Shown: one piece after another, positions 53,941 to 63,443 of the stretch | Layout: each line of letters starts with the position of its first letter | Numbering within the stretch: the stretch's first letter is position 1 | Source: Naegleria lovaniensis | Taxonomy: Eukaryota > Heterolobosea > Eutetramitea > Acrasida > Naegleriidae | Length of the DNA stretch: 64,000 nt | Assembly (NCBI RefSeq): GCF_003324165.1 | Contig: NW_025407833.1 | Span: 62,001-126,000 of the forward strand | Reading direction: 5' to 3' | Translations under genes and position numbers: made by a program | The notes under the pieces: model-generated | The model's input: the letters and a program-made list of their open reading frames with translations, nothing else | The model's database searches: none | Told to the model about the DNA's origin: nothing

Positions 53941-54435
53941 TTATTCAACCTTTGGTCTGGCATAATCACCTGATACGAGATTCTTAACAGTCAACACCCA
54001 TGTCACAAGTGTTAAAGGTGTAAGGATGGTATGTTCCAAGTCTGGCACAATTCGAGTACCCAAATTTGGCAGCACACGCCAACTATTTCCAAACATCAAA
54101 TCATACTTTTTAAAACCTTCCTCTCCTTGTCGATGCCATACTGAACAACAGTCAAAGAAATAGGGCACCCACCAATACAATGTTTGCATCAACAAAAACA
54201 CACTCAAAAACAAGACATAAATCACACGCCAAATTTTCGAGCGATGCACAAACAAGGCTGCAAACAAATGTGGTATGGAATTGATCCATCCCGATAGAAT
54301 ATAAGCATTATGAGTGGCAATTCCCAGCGCTACACTTTTAGAGTGTTGACAGAAAGGAGGAAGCTCTAATTGCCAAACAAGGAATTCATACAGAAAGAGA
54401 CTGAATTGAAAGTATTGGGAGAGAGTCAAGAACAT
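53941..54435 (-). CDS. Small multi-pass membrane protein, unknown
   Basis: 164 residues, single exon. Four hydrophobic segments can be seen: about 5-22, 38-62 (IATHNAYILSGWINSIPHLF), 68-92 (WRVIYVLFLSVFLLMQTLYW) and 133-152 (TILTPLTLVTWVLTV). A polar loop with GEEGFKKYDLMFGNSWRVLP separates the last two. Aromatic residues are enriched. I do not recognise the family; an ER or other endomembrane location is likely from composition alone. Confidence 0.68.
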   Translation of the reverse strand: MFLTLSQYFQFSLFLYEFLVWQLELPPFCQHSKSVALGIATHNAYILSGWINSIPHLFAALFVHRSKIWRVIYVLFLSVFLLMQTLYWWVPYFFDCCSVWHRQGEEGFKKYDLMFGNSWRVLPNLGTRIVPDLEHTILTPLTLVTWVLTVKNLVSGDYARPKVE

Positions 54436-54736
54436 GTGATTTTAAAGAATTTTTTTGTGTGAAAATTTGAAAGGAGGTGAAGCTGGTATTTTAAAGACAT
54501 TGTCTCACAAGATTTTGATTTGATTAATGATAACGAATGAGGCACTGATGGCAAATAAAACATAGTTCACCATGGCGTTTCATGTTGTTGACCACTCATT
54601 GATTTACTAGAATTTTCTTGATGAGCAGCGTTTTATTCGTTTTACACGTTTTTTGAATGCTCATTGGCGTTCTGTTGCATCTTCCCAACTATGAGATGAT
54701 CCGTTCAAAACATTAAAGGAATATAATACAAAAAAA
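54436..54736. other. Divergent intergenic region upstream of the EngB-like gene
   Basis: 301 bp between divergent starts; AT-rich, with an A-run directly before the ATG at 54737. No gene is supported. Confidence 0.45.
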
Positions 54737-56827
54737 ATGTTGAAATGGTTGGCTAACAATATTCCGAATTGTGTTCAAAGAAACTACACATTGGCAATTC
54801 CGATCACCTACAAAATGAATCGGAATGGAAATGTTCAATTCTTGCAGCAACAACAACAAGAATGGCGATGGAAATCTTCATCAGCAAAATCATCATTGGA
54901 TAGTAGTAATAATAATCATGCTTTCAAAACAAAAAATCAAGAAACCTATCGGGATGCAAATAACAAGAGAGAAAATCAACTAAATAACTCCTCCAGTAAA
55001 TTGAATACGAATAACCGAAATACCAACAATAATTCAAACAGAGTGCAGAAAGCCTCATCTTCAAAGTTTACTAAACAGGTAACAGAATCCCAAGCTCCAA
55101 AACATAAAATCAATCACAATGAAGAACAAGCCGAAATGAAGAGAAAAATTGTAAGCAACAATCAAAACCTTAAAGGTGAACAACAAGCGTCATTATTGCC
55201 CATGAAGCAAAACAAGAGTAGCACCAAATCCTTTACAAAATCATTGCCAAATGTTTCCTTCTCTATGAATTCGACTCAATCACCAAAGAAAGGACCCCTA
55301 AAACAGAAAGAAAGCCACTTCAACGAGAATGACGACGACGATTATGAAATTGGAGATTATGATGAAGAATTGGATGATTTGGAAGATGAAAACCCAAAAA
55401 GCAAGGGAAAAAACACTTCACACAAATATAAGCAAGAACAACAATCCGAAGTGGTCGATATTGTTTCCAAAGAAAAGCTAGACGAATATGTAACAATGTT
55501 TAACAAGCCAGGTGTGTCGAGTAATAAGAAATTCAGGTCATTACCTGTGGTCGACTCGATACTTAAAGAAATATTTCTTTGTGGTCTTGCACGAAAGGGT
55601 ATAAAGCAGTTTGATTACTTAACATATTTAATTGGAGGCAAAGACGCCAAATCAGAAATTTCTGAATCCTCAAAAAAGGAGCTTGAAGAAATGGTAAATC
55701 AAAACCGAGTCATTGAAGCTCAACTCAAACGTCAACAAATTTCCAAAAGAACAAACAAAACTAATGTCATTTACAATCAAGCTGAATTTAGAGCAGATAT
55801 GCAGGTTAATGAAGAATGCGTAAATTGGATATTTAAAAATAACAGAATGAAATATATGGGCTCGGTTGGACTCTCTGAAGAAGATGAACAACGAATCATG
55901 GAAGAATTTGAGAAAAATGAATTGGAACTAGAGGAAGACGAAGAAGAAAAGAAAGCAGATTCTCAGTTAACGTCACAAGATTTAGAGTCCATGCCAAAAG
56001 AAGAATTGAATGCTCTTCTTGAAAAACAAGAAAATATTTATGAGCTCTATAAGAAATATTATGAAGAGTCAAACGTTGAAGACGACGAAGAGGCAGACAG
56101 TGAAAGTACAAAGAAATCAACCAAAGAGAAGGAATCAGAAAATGCAACGAATACCTATAATCGAAAACTCTATCCAATGGAGGGAATAATCCAAAAAACA
56201 AAAGGAATCCCTCAAGTTGCATTTATTGGAAGATCTAACGTGGGAAAGAGTTCACTCATCAATGCCATAACAGGACGAAATAATTTAAAGGCCTCAGAGC
56301 GTCCTGGTGAAACTAAGGATTTGAATTTTCATCGATTCGGAAAGGCTTTTTGCTTGGTTGACATGCCTGGTTATGGATTTGCCTTTACGAAAGAAAGTTT
56401 TGTCACACAAAAATGGTTAGAACTGATGAAATCATATTTTGTGAAAAGTGGATCCGATTTGAAAATGGTTTTCATGCTCATTGATTCTCGTCTTGGCCTG
56501 AAGAGAAGGGATGTCGATATGATTAACTTTTTGGACCAGAACAAGGTTCCCTTTCAAATTGTTCTGACCAAGTGTGATTTAACATTTGTTGATGACTTGG
56601 CGAGAATGGCATTCAAGATTTTCAAATTAGACCCAATTAGAAAAGGTTTCACACTCAATTATCATGCTAAGGATGAGAACACTAAGGACTATCGAATGAT
56701 ATTTGTGAGCGCTCGATCGAAAACTGGCGTTGCTAGACTAAAGGAAGATATTGTGCTGAAATATTCCAGTTTTGACAAGGAGCAATGGAAGAGGAATGTC
56801 AAGAAAAATGTTGTGTTATTTGTTTGA
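54737..56827 (+). CDS. EngB/YsxC-type ribosome-assembly GTPase with a long N-terminal extension
   Basis: Single exon, 696 residues; start in AAAAAAAATG. The C-terminal 210 residues are a TrmE-Era-EngA-like GTPase of the EngB subgroup: G1 IGRSNVGKSSLINAITG (about 496-512), switch ERPGETKDLNFHRFG, G3 VDMPGYGFA (about 542), G4 LTKCDL (about 611) and G5 VSARSK (about 656). Bacterial EngB is about 200 residues and needed for large-subunit assembly; organelle forms act in mitochondria or plastids. Here an approximately 490-residue leader precedes it: a short basic N-terminus (possible presequence), a Ser/Asn/Lys-rich segment, an acidic patch and a helical region (about 250-480). A mitochondrial role is likely. 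The 3' end faces FOCAD across 30 bp. Confidence 0.88.
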   Translation: MLKWLANNIPNCVQRNYTLAIPITYKMNRNGNVQFLQQQQQEWRWKSSSAKSSLDSSNNNHAFKTKNQETYRDANNKRENQLNNSSSKLNTNNRNTNNNSNRVQKASSSKFTKQVTESQAPKHKINHNEEQAEMKRKIVSNNQNLKGEQQASLLPMKQNKSSTKSFTKSLPNVSFSMNSTQSPKKGPLKQKESHFNENDDDDYEIGDYDEELDDLEDENPKSKGKNTSHKYKQEQQSEVVDIVSKEKLDEYVTMFNKPGVSSNKKFRSLPVVDSILKEIFLCGLARKGIKQFDYLTYLIGGKDAKSEISESSKKELEEMVNQNRVIEAQLKRQQISKRTNKTNVIYNQAEFRADMQVNEECVNWIFKNNRMKYMGSVGLSEEDEQRIMEEFEKNELELEEDEEEKKADSQLTSQDLESMPKEELNALLEKQENIYELYKKYYEESNVEDDEEADSESTKKSTKEKESENATNTYNRKLYPMEGIIQKTKGIPQVAFIGRSNVGKSSLINAITGRNNLKASERPGETKDLNFHRFGKAFCLVDMPGYGFAFTKESFVTQKWLELMKSYFVKSGSDLKMVFMLIDSRLGLKRRDVDMINFLDQNKVPFQIVLTKCDLTFVDDLARMAFKIFKLDPIRKGFTLNYHAKDENTKDYRMIFVSARSKTGVARLKEDIVLKYSSFDKEQWKRNVKKNVVLFV

Positions 56828-56857
56828 GGAAGCAGTAAGCAGTAGTACATAAATTCT

Positions 56858-59800
56858 TTATTTTTGAAGTTTACTGCACATTTTGAGAGCATGATTTTCC
56901 AATATACCCCCAATTTGATTGAGCGAAACATGTTGATCATCTCTCAGCATCCTTATTTGAGCAAGCAAAGGAATAATAAAATCAAACAAAATTCTCTCAA
57001 GTGCTTCCTTAGTCGATTCATACTTTTGGTTCTTGCTTGAAACAACTGTTTGCTTGTTGGATTTTTGGTCGGCACCCATATGTGTAGCATGTGAAGCCAC
57101 TGAAAAGTTTGCAAGAAGAGAATACATGCGTGACATTAGACTATGTTCAGTGCTTGACTCGAGTTGTTTGTTTTTAAAGGAAGTAGCAAGTCCATGAATG
57201 AGTAAACGTAAATCCAAATTTGATGTTTCAACACAAGTTCTACTGTTTTTTCTCAACAATGTATCATGTGCATGTTGGAATGCAAACACATCTCCAACAC
57301 CAAGAATGAGTGAAATACTTGATAAGAATAACAATGCTCGCTGCAAGTTCTCCAAAGCAAATGGAATTTGGCTAGAAGAAGCATACGAGCTAAAATATAC
57401 AGACTCTAAATCGTTAAACACAAAGGAAAGCATGTCAATGGTGTCTTGTACAAATTTTCTTCTGTTGGCATTTGAAATGTGTGAGGCCAACACTTCAGAA
57501 GTGAGCCAAGTGAGAATGGCGGTAAGCATGTTATTCACAGGTTGTTGTGACTCTGTTGGATAACCTTTCACTGCTGTTTGTCTTAAAAGTTTCAGTGGAG
57601 AAATGTCATCGGTTAATTTGGCATATTGACATCTCAATAGCAAGTTAACAAGTAATTGGTCACAATTCTCATAGATGTTCGAATGAGTTAGGAGAGTATG
57701 ATTTGTTAACTTGTTGCAAATCAAGACTAGAGCAAACTCTTCAATCATTTTCATTGCTCTGTCTCCAATTTGGATTGTTATGGAAATTGAAAATGGATTT
57801 TTCAGATTATTGGATGGATTGTTTTTGACATTCAATAATTCCAAAGATCGATCAGATACCAAATTGGCAATTTTTTCCTCAATCACAGCAAGTACTTCAT
57901 CCTCAACATATTTTCTCACACTAGATAGGTTACTTTTCACTTCACACTGATGTAATTTCTTCAATGCAGTGAAAATAATAATTTCATCGATTTGTTTGGT
58001 CACAAAAGTAAGCTTAATCCAGTCATCAATTAATGAGCAAGTTCTAGAGGGTGGAAACATGGCAATAAGTTGTGGGAAAAGCTCTGCAATTTCAACCTGC
58101 ACAGAATTAGATAATGAAAGGAAAGATTGAGCTTCACACAAACTTGACATTGCTGAAATACTATTGGAAGAGGACGTGGTGCCTTGTGCGTCCTTACAGA
58201 AGAATCGAATGCAATTCTTTTGTATGTTTTGCGAAATTTGATCAGAGTTGGATGAAGTGGATCTTCTGAAAACATCCATGATTACTTTCGACCATGTAAG
58301 CTTGGGAAGTTTTTCCGTCAATAATAAATTATGAAGAGCTGCATTTTCTTGAAGTTTGTCTAACAACGACTCTTCTTTCTCTAACAAGGTCAATTTTTGA
58401 ACAAAGTACACAACCAAACCGCTCTCGCTTAAATATTTGACAGGAATTCTATCTGCATTTTCTAAAACATTATCCTCAGTCTTGTAAATGCTAGAGAATA
58501 TTCCAGAAAAGAGTGACGAATATTTTCTAACCTTAATGGAAAGTTTTGGTTCGGTACTTGAGCTTCTGAAAATATCGATGGCCCTACCAGCTAATTTCTT
58601 GATAGAGTTCTTTGGTAATAAAATCTTACTAAAGAAGATACTCCTGTATGTGGAAATAGAGAGTGGTCTCTTCTCTGCAGATTGTAATCCAAATACATCG
58701 CTGTCATCTGTTTTTGACTTGGAAATTGGTGAGAATAAATCAACACCAAGCATGCATGCTAGGAATAGTAAGCTACCAATTTGATAATGTGATGAATCTC
58801 CTTGTGAATATACTTCTTCATATTGTGCAATGGCATTTGTAAATTTTTCTAGATACAATCTTCTGAAATGCTTTCCAGAGTCTTGATCTTCTTCACCTTT
58901 TCTGAGAGATTCACACAAGGCACCGAAAAGCAATGACCCATAACCAGCACTTGCATACATGTAGAGTCGGAGATAGGATGATAAATTCTTGCCCTCGAGT
59001 TTTTGAAGTAAGCTGTCGTACATGTCAAGATATTCCCTTACTTGTCCCGAGTTAATCTCGTTGCAATGATACAGAGAAAGTACAATTTGTGAGAGTACCA
59101 TACAGCTTGGAATGCAAATTTCCAATAAATTGGAATCGACACTCTTTGGATCTGCTATAAAGTTTTCAACAACTTGTTGTTCTTTTTTCAACTCATTCAG
59201 AATGGTGTTTGCTGCGTCAACTTGTCCAACACGGATGAGAGTATCTGTTACTTGTGCAATTCCGAACAATAAATTTGATTTTTGCTTCCAGTTAAAGTTG
59301 AAATGTTTGACATTTTTAAACGCATTGATGTGTTTCAGCTTATCGTCCTCTGATTGAAGTTCAAATAATTGTCTATCGTCACCAAAGCATAAACTATACA
59401 AGTTATTTGCAATGTAGTGTAAGAGATGCAATCCTTTTTCATAATTATCTGACTTGGATAAGCAAAGATTTTTAGCAATAATACCCAATGCTATAGCAGG
59501 CGATGCTGATGAAATGTCTTGACTGGAGTTTTCATTCACCATTCCATGAAGTTGAGATACCAAAATTTTGGTCAAATCATACAACTGAGAAAATATGTGA
59601 ATTTCAAATGAAGCACTTGCGAGTACCATGTTGCAAGCATACTTGATGTCTTCTTGGGTTTCGCTCGAAGACGATAACTTCTTTCTGACAATCTCAATAA
59701 TCTTCAACACGTGATGGTGAGCATTGATTGGAAGCGCCAAACATAATCCTGCAAGTGCCAAAATATAATTTCCAGTCGTAGAAGGTACTGTACTCTGATC

Positions 59801-62800
59801 AATACTGGTTTTGAGGTTTGAAAAGACAGCTGTAAAAGCGTCATCAAAATGAGTGTGTGAATCTTTGTCTTTGAAAGATTCAACAGCAGTAAAGAAATAG
59901 TCACGAGACATGGAGAAGAAACCTTGAGTAAGAATCAACTGGGAAAAGAAGTCCTCTGGGCTGCTACCAACAACAATGTCCATAGCAAGCTCGTTCAGCA
60001 GTCTTTTAAATGCTTCAGTCTCTGGAATTGGAGGTTTTGCCTTTGCTAAATTTCCTTGCCATAACACAGCAGGAGCTGTGACTTGCATATTCTTCTTACT
60101 TTCATATTGCTTCAGCACAAAGTCAGCTAATGCATCAAATTTCTCAAATGATGTGAGACCAATAGACTGAGTGCTGGCCTTTTTATCCTTTGAAACGATA
60201 GAAGTGTTTCTTGGTTTTCGTAATTCTGCCTTTAGGACATGTTGAATCATTGGTGTAGCAGCGAGCAAGACATCGTTCGAAGTCTCTACTTGCAGTCTCT
60301 CTATTAAAACAGCACATAGATTCAGCAACCATCCACGTCTAATTTCTTGTTTTGCAAAGATATTTTCTTCTCGTTGCTCTAGAACTTCAGATCCTATTTG
60401 TTGAGGTACGTCTTCATCGTCACTCTCCTCAGTTTTCATGGCATAAAGCATTACATGCAAAGGATACATGCTCAAAGTTGTAAATGCAGCCAATCTAACT
60501 TGTTCGTTTTCATCTCGTGTATGATTCCATAATGTATCAATCACTTCTTTGACTTCATGTTTATGTGGAGAGTCATAGTCAACAAATAAATTGTACTCAT
60601 CATCTTCTCTAGCCTTTTTTTGATTTTCCGTCATGTTATCAAAAGAAATAGGTTCAACTGAGCATTGGAAGAATTGGCACATTTCCTTCCTCACTTCGAA
60701 ACTGTGCTCTGCATTTGCCAATATGTTTTGTTGAATGACTTTATACCAAACCGTGTAAAAGTCTACCACATGGCTCTTGCAAAGAATTGTAATTGCTTTA
60801 AGTGCGTACCCAAGAACGGTAGCGTTATTTTCTTGGCATAACATTCGAGTAATTAATGGCAACAATTCAGCTCCCTTATCAATCTTCAGAGTGCAAATTT
60901 CGTAAGTAGAGCAGGCTAAGGCCAATCGGGTTTCAATGTCAAAGTTTGATAAATGGTCATAATTTTCAATCTGTACGATCTGGTTATTAGAATCACTTTG
61001 AATGTACTTGGAAAAGGAGAATAAAAAACCTTTCAGTTTTGTGAAAAACTTCTCATTTTGTTTCCACAATTCGGTGAATAGTCTGATGACTGTGGGCAAT
61101 AAATCCTTGTTATACATCATATTACTAAGAATTTTCACGATTGGGGTGACATTAACGTCATTTTTGGCTCCCAGTTTTGGTAATGCCTTCATAAGAGCAA
61201 TTTTGGATGATACGTTGGTTTCTTTTGGTAATTCATAAAATATTAATGGTTGTAACAGTATACCTCCCTTCAACGTTATGATTTCAGTTGTTAGAGATTC
61301 AATGGTTTTTACAACTTGAATTCTAATCCTCTCCATATTGCAAAATTCGTGCCTTGATAACAAGAAAAGAAGTCCAATAGTACTGCACACATATGTAGCG
61401 TTGTCAATCGCTTCAGAATCTCGTGGAATGAGGCTAATCACAGAATCTAGCCACTGAGAAATAAAATTTTCGTTGACATAAACCTGCTCATTGCTTTGGT
61501 GTATCATTTTGGCCATTAACCTGTAGTGGCAAGATAACATGGATGCTTCATATCGTTGAAAAACTGGTAAAATGTCACAAAGTTTGGATAGAATGCTATC
61601 GGCTTGAGCTTCTTGCTCGTCCTCGGCATTTTGGTTTTCATCGCGAGTTACATCTAGAGTGAATTTTCCTTTGATGAAAGACTCAATTTTCTGTATCGAT
61701 CTAAAAGCAACGGACCTATTTTCTTCAGTTCCGCTTGTTGCTGTATGCAATAATACGACCATAGGGTATAATAAATTGGTAATAACGACCACCATAAAAG
61801 AGCAACCTCCAAATGAGCTATTTCGGTGATTACTGTCTAAGCTGTTGAAAAATTCTTCAAAGTCTTCTAAATTTTCTGTGAGTAAATTTACAAGCTCTTT
61901 CAGTATCCTCATCCATGAATCAATTTCTATTTCGGTTTCAGAATTAACAATCGAGTTGCATATCATGGGTATAAATTCGACAAAGTGTTCCAAACTATCC
62001 TTGCAAATATCAAATAAATAATTAAAATACATTTCTATGTCCACCTGGTGATGATTCATCTCGACATACAAAGACATAAAGTGTCGATACACCATGGATC
62101 TAACAAAAGAAATCTGTTCGAATTCATTACCAAGCGCGCTCAAATATGATTCACAAAAGTCTGAATCTTCTTCCTCTAGTGTAGCAAAAATCGAATCAAA
62201 CTGTAACACTAGATCAAGCACAGTTTTTAGCGGTGACAGACATGCTGTTACAACATCAGAATTAACATCAACTCCAAACGAAGGCAAAAAGTGAACTATA
62301 TATAATACCATTGAATACGCTTGCTTCAACAAGCTGGCTTTGAGTTTTTGCTCTTCATCTGTTACTGCGTCAAGGGATAGTGCTTTCTGAGTTTTGAAAA
62401 GAATGACCGCTCTCAACTCATTCAAAAGCTTCAGCTTTAAGTGGGTTGAGCTCATCGTATCTGTTCGCAATATTGTTCCACTGCCATTGATATTACTCGA
62501 AATGGGCTTATCAGAGAGCAAGCCATCATCTTCTTCCTGTTGTTGATACCTAATTTCATTGGTCTCAACAGTGTGAAATAAGTGTCTATTGGTGAGAATA
62601 TGACAAAACAGAGGAGAGAAAAACCTAAACAATTTAGCAAATTGGTATTCCGAGTTGGTCAAGTATGAGAATAGTTGATTCAAAATTTCAACAAGACATT
62701 CGTTGCGATTCTGAATTAGCATTATCAACGGTGAACCAGCTGTTCCCGATGTTAAATTCATACAGAGCCGTGTGACTTCCTTTGATCCCTTTGGTTGGTG

Positions 62801-63220
62801 ATGGCTGTCATTATGATGATCTGACATGAATTTACCTAGATAAATTGCAACAACCGATCGTGTTAAATGTGGAATTAAAGCAGGATGAATTTGAATAGCA
62901 AACTTCAAGAGCTGCTCAACAACATTTTGAACTGGAATATCCTTAATTTGATGATGACTCTTTACATCCAATTCCGTAAATATTTGTACCAAAACATCAA
63001 GCGAACAAGTAGCCACAGCCCGATTTGATTTTTTACTCTTAACATAAGAAACCAACAATTGAACAATATCATTTGCCATCGATGGAGGTGTATTTGGATT
63101 TTTAATCTCATTGTACAATCCAAGAATCGCTTGTCTCTGAACAATGATTTCCCGAGAAGCAAGTTTTTCTTTGACGGCGTTCGCGAGAGCAAGGCTTTGC
63201 TTGTTTGCTGCGTTTTGCAT
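56858..63220 (-). CDS. FOCAD: Focadhesin-like giant HEAT/ARM-repeat protein
   Basis: Single uninterrupted exon of 2120 residues (human FOCAD about 1800), start in AAAAAATG. It is helical repeats throughout. Blocks that match focadhesin as I know it: SPLIMLIQNRNECLVEILNQ near residue 170, SNMMYNKDLLPTVIRLFTEL with ELWKQNE near 710, ACSTYEICTLKIDKGAELL near 780, and VKEVIDTLWNHTRDENEQVR near 890, the counterpart of FLWTHTQNKDPIVANAAYRS. Known role in animals: steadies the SKI complex in mRNA decay and is found at focal adhesions. The stop codon overlaps an AATAAA on the minus strand, and the convergent neighbour ends 30 bp away. Confidence 0.86.
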   Translation of the reverse strand: MQNAANKQSLALANAVKEKLASREIIVQRQAILGLYNEIKNPNTPPSMANDIVQLLVSYVKSKKSNRAVATCSLDVLVQIFTELDVKSHHQIKDIPVQNVVEQLLKFAIQIHPALIPHLTRSVVAIYLGKFMSDHHNDSHHQPKGSKEVTRLCMNLTSGTAGSPLIMLIQNRNECLVEILNQLFSYLTNSEYQFAKLFRFFSPLFCHILTNRHLFHTVETNEIRYQQQEEDDGLLSDKPISSNINGSGTILRTDTMSSTHLKLKLLNELRAVILFKTQKALSLDAVTDEEQKLKASLLKQAYSMVLYIVHFLPSFGVDVNSDVVTACLSPLKTVLDLVLQFDSIFATLEEEDSDFCESYLSALGNEFEQISFVRSMVYRHFMSLYVEMNHHQVDIEMYFNYLFDICKDSLEHFVEFIPMICNSIVNSETEIEIDSWMRILKELVNLLTENLEDFEEFFNSLDSNHRNSSFGGCSFMVVVITNLLYPMVVLLHTATSGTEENRSVAFRSIQKIESFIKGKFTLDVTRDENQNAEDEQEAQADSILSKLCDILPVFQRYEASMLSCHYRLMAKMIHQSNEQVYVNENFISQWLDSVISLIPRDSEAIDNATYVCSTIGLLFLLSRHEFCNMERIRIQVVKTIESLTTEIITLKGGILLQPLIFYELPKETNVSSKIALMKALPKLGAKNDVNVTPIVKILSNMMYNKDLLPTVIRLFTELWKQNEKFFTKLKGFLFSFSKYIQSDSNNQIVQIENYDHLSNFDIETRLALACSTYEICTLKIDKGAELLPLITRMLCQENNATVLGYALKAITILCKSHVVDFYTVWYKVIQQNILANAEHSFEVRKEMCQFFQCSVEPISFDNMTENQKKAREDDEYNLFVDYDSPHKHEVKEVIDTLWNHTRDENEQVRLAAFTTLSMYPLHVMLYAMKTEESDDEDVPQQIGSEVLEQREENIFAKQEIRRGWLLNLCAVLIERLQVETSNDVLLAATPMIQHVLKAELRKPRNTSIVSKDKKASTQSIGLTSFEKFDALADFVLKQYESKKNMQVTAPAVLWQGNLAKAKPPIPETEAFKRLLNELAMDIVVGSSPEDFFSQLILTQGFFSMSRDYFFTAVESFKDKDSHTHFDDAFTAVFSNLKTSIDQSTVPSTTGNYILALAGLCLALPINAHHHVLKIIEIVRKKLSSSSETQEDIKYACNMVLASASFEIHIFSQLYDLTKILVSQLHGMVNENSSQDISSASPAIALGIIAKNLCLSKSDNYEKGLHLLHYIANNLYSLCFGDDRQLFELQSEDDKLKHINAFKNVKHFNFNWKQKSNLLFGIAQVTDTLIRVGQVDAANTILNELKKEQQVVENFIADPKSVDSNLLEICIPSCMVLSQIVLSLYHCNEINSGQVREYLDMYDSLLQKLEGKNLSSYLRLYMYASAGYGSLLFGALCESLRKGEEDQDSGKHFRRLYLEKFTNAIAQYEEVYSQGDSSHYQIGSLLFLACMLGVDLFSPISKSKTDDSDVFGLQSAEKRPLSISTYRSIFFSKILLPKNSIKKLAGRAIDIFRSSSTEPKLSIKVRKYSSLFSGIFSSIYKTEDNVLENADRIPVKYLSESGLVVYFVQKLTLLEKEESLLDKLQENAALHNLLLTEKLPKLTWSKVIMDVFRRSTSSNSDQISQNIQKNCIRFFCKDAQGTTSSSNSISAMSSLCEAQSFLSLSNSVQVEIAELFPQLIAMFPPSRTCSLIDDWIKLTFVTKQIDEIIIFTALKKLHQCEVKSNLSSVRKYVEDEVLAVIEEKIANLVSDRSLELLNVKNNPSNNLKNPFSISITIQIGDRAMKMIEEFALVLICNKLTNHTLLTHSNIYENCDQLLVNLLLRCQYAKLTDDISPLKLLRQTAVKGYPTESQQPVNNMLTAILTWLTSEVLASHISNANRRKFVQDTIDMLSFVFNDLESVYFSSYASSSQIPFALENLQRALLFLSSISLILGVGDVFAFQHAHDTLLRKNSRTCVETSNLDLRLLIHGLATSFKNKQLESSTEHSLMSRMYSLLANFSVASHATHMGADQKSNKQTVVSSKNQKYESTKEALERILFDFIIPLLAQIRMLRDDQHVSLNQIGGILENHALKMCSKLQK

Positions 63221-63443
63221 TTTTTCAATTCAGAGTTGCCGGAGTGTGGCTTAGGAGTGAAACCTCTGGTGAGTGTTCTACGCTCTGATCCTGGAGTTCC
63301 GCAAAGTCTAATATTTAAATTCAGAAAAAATACTTTTATCATTACAACCGTGATGAAATAATTGAACATCATCACAGCCATAGAAGCTATCTTTTTTGAA
63401 CATCATCATATAATTACCATATTCCAATTACAACACAATCATC

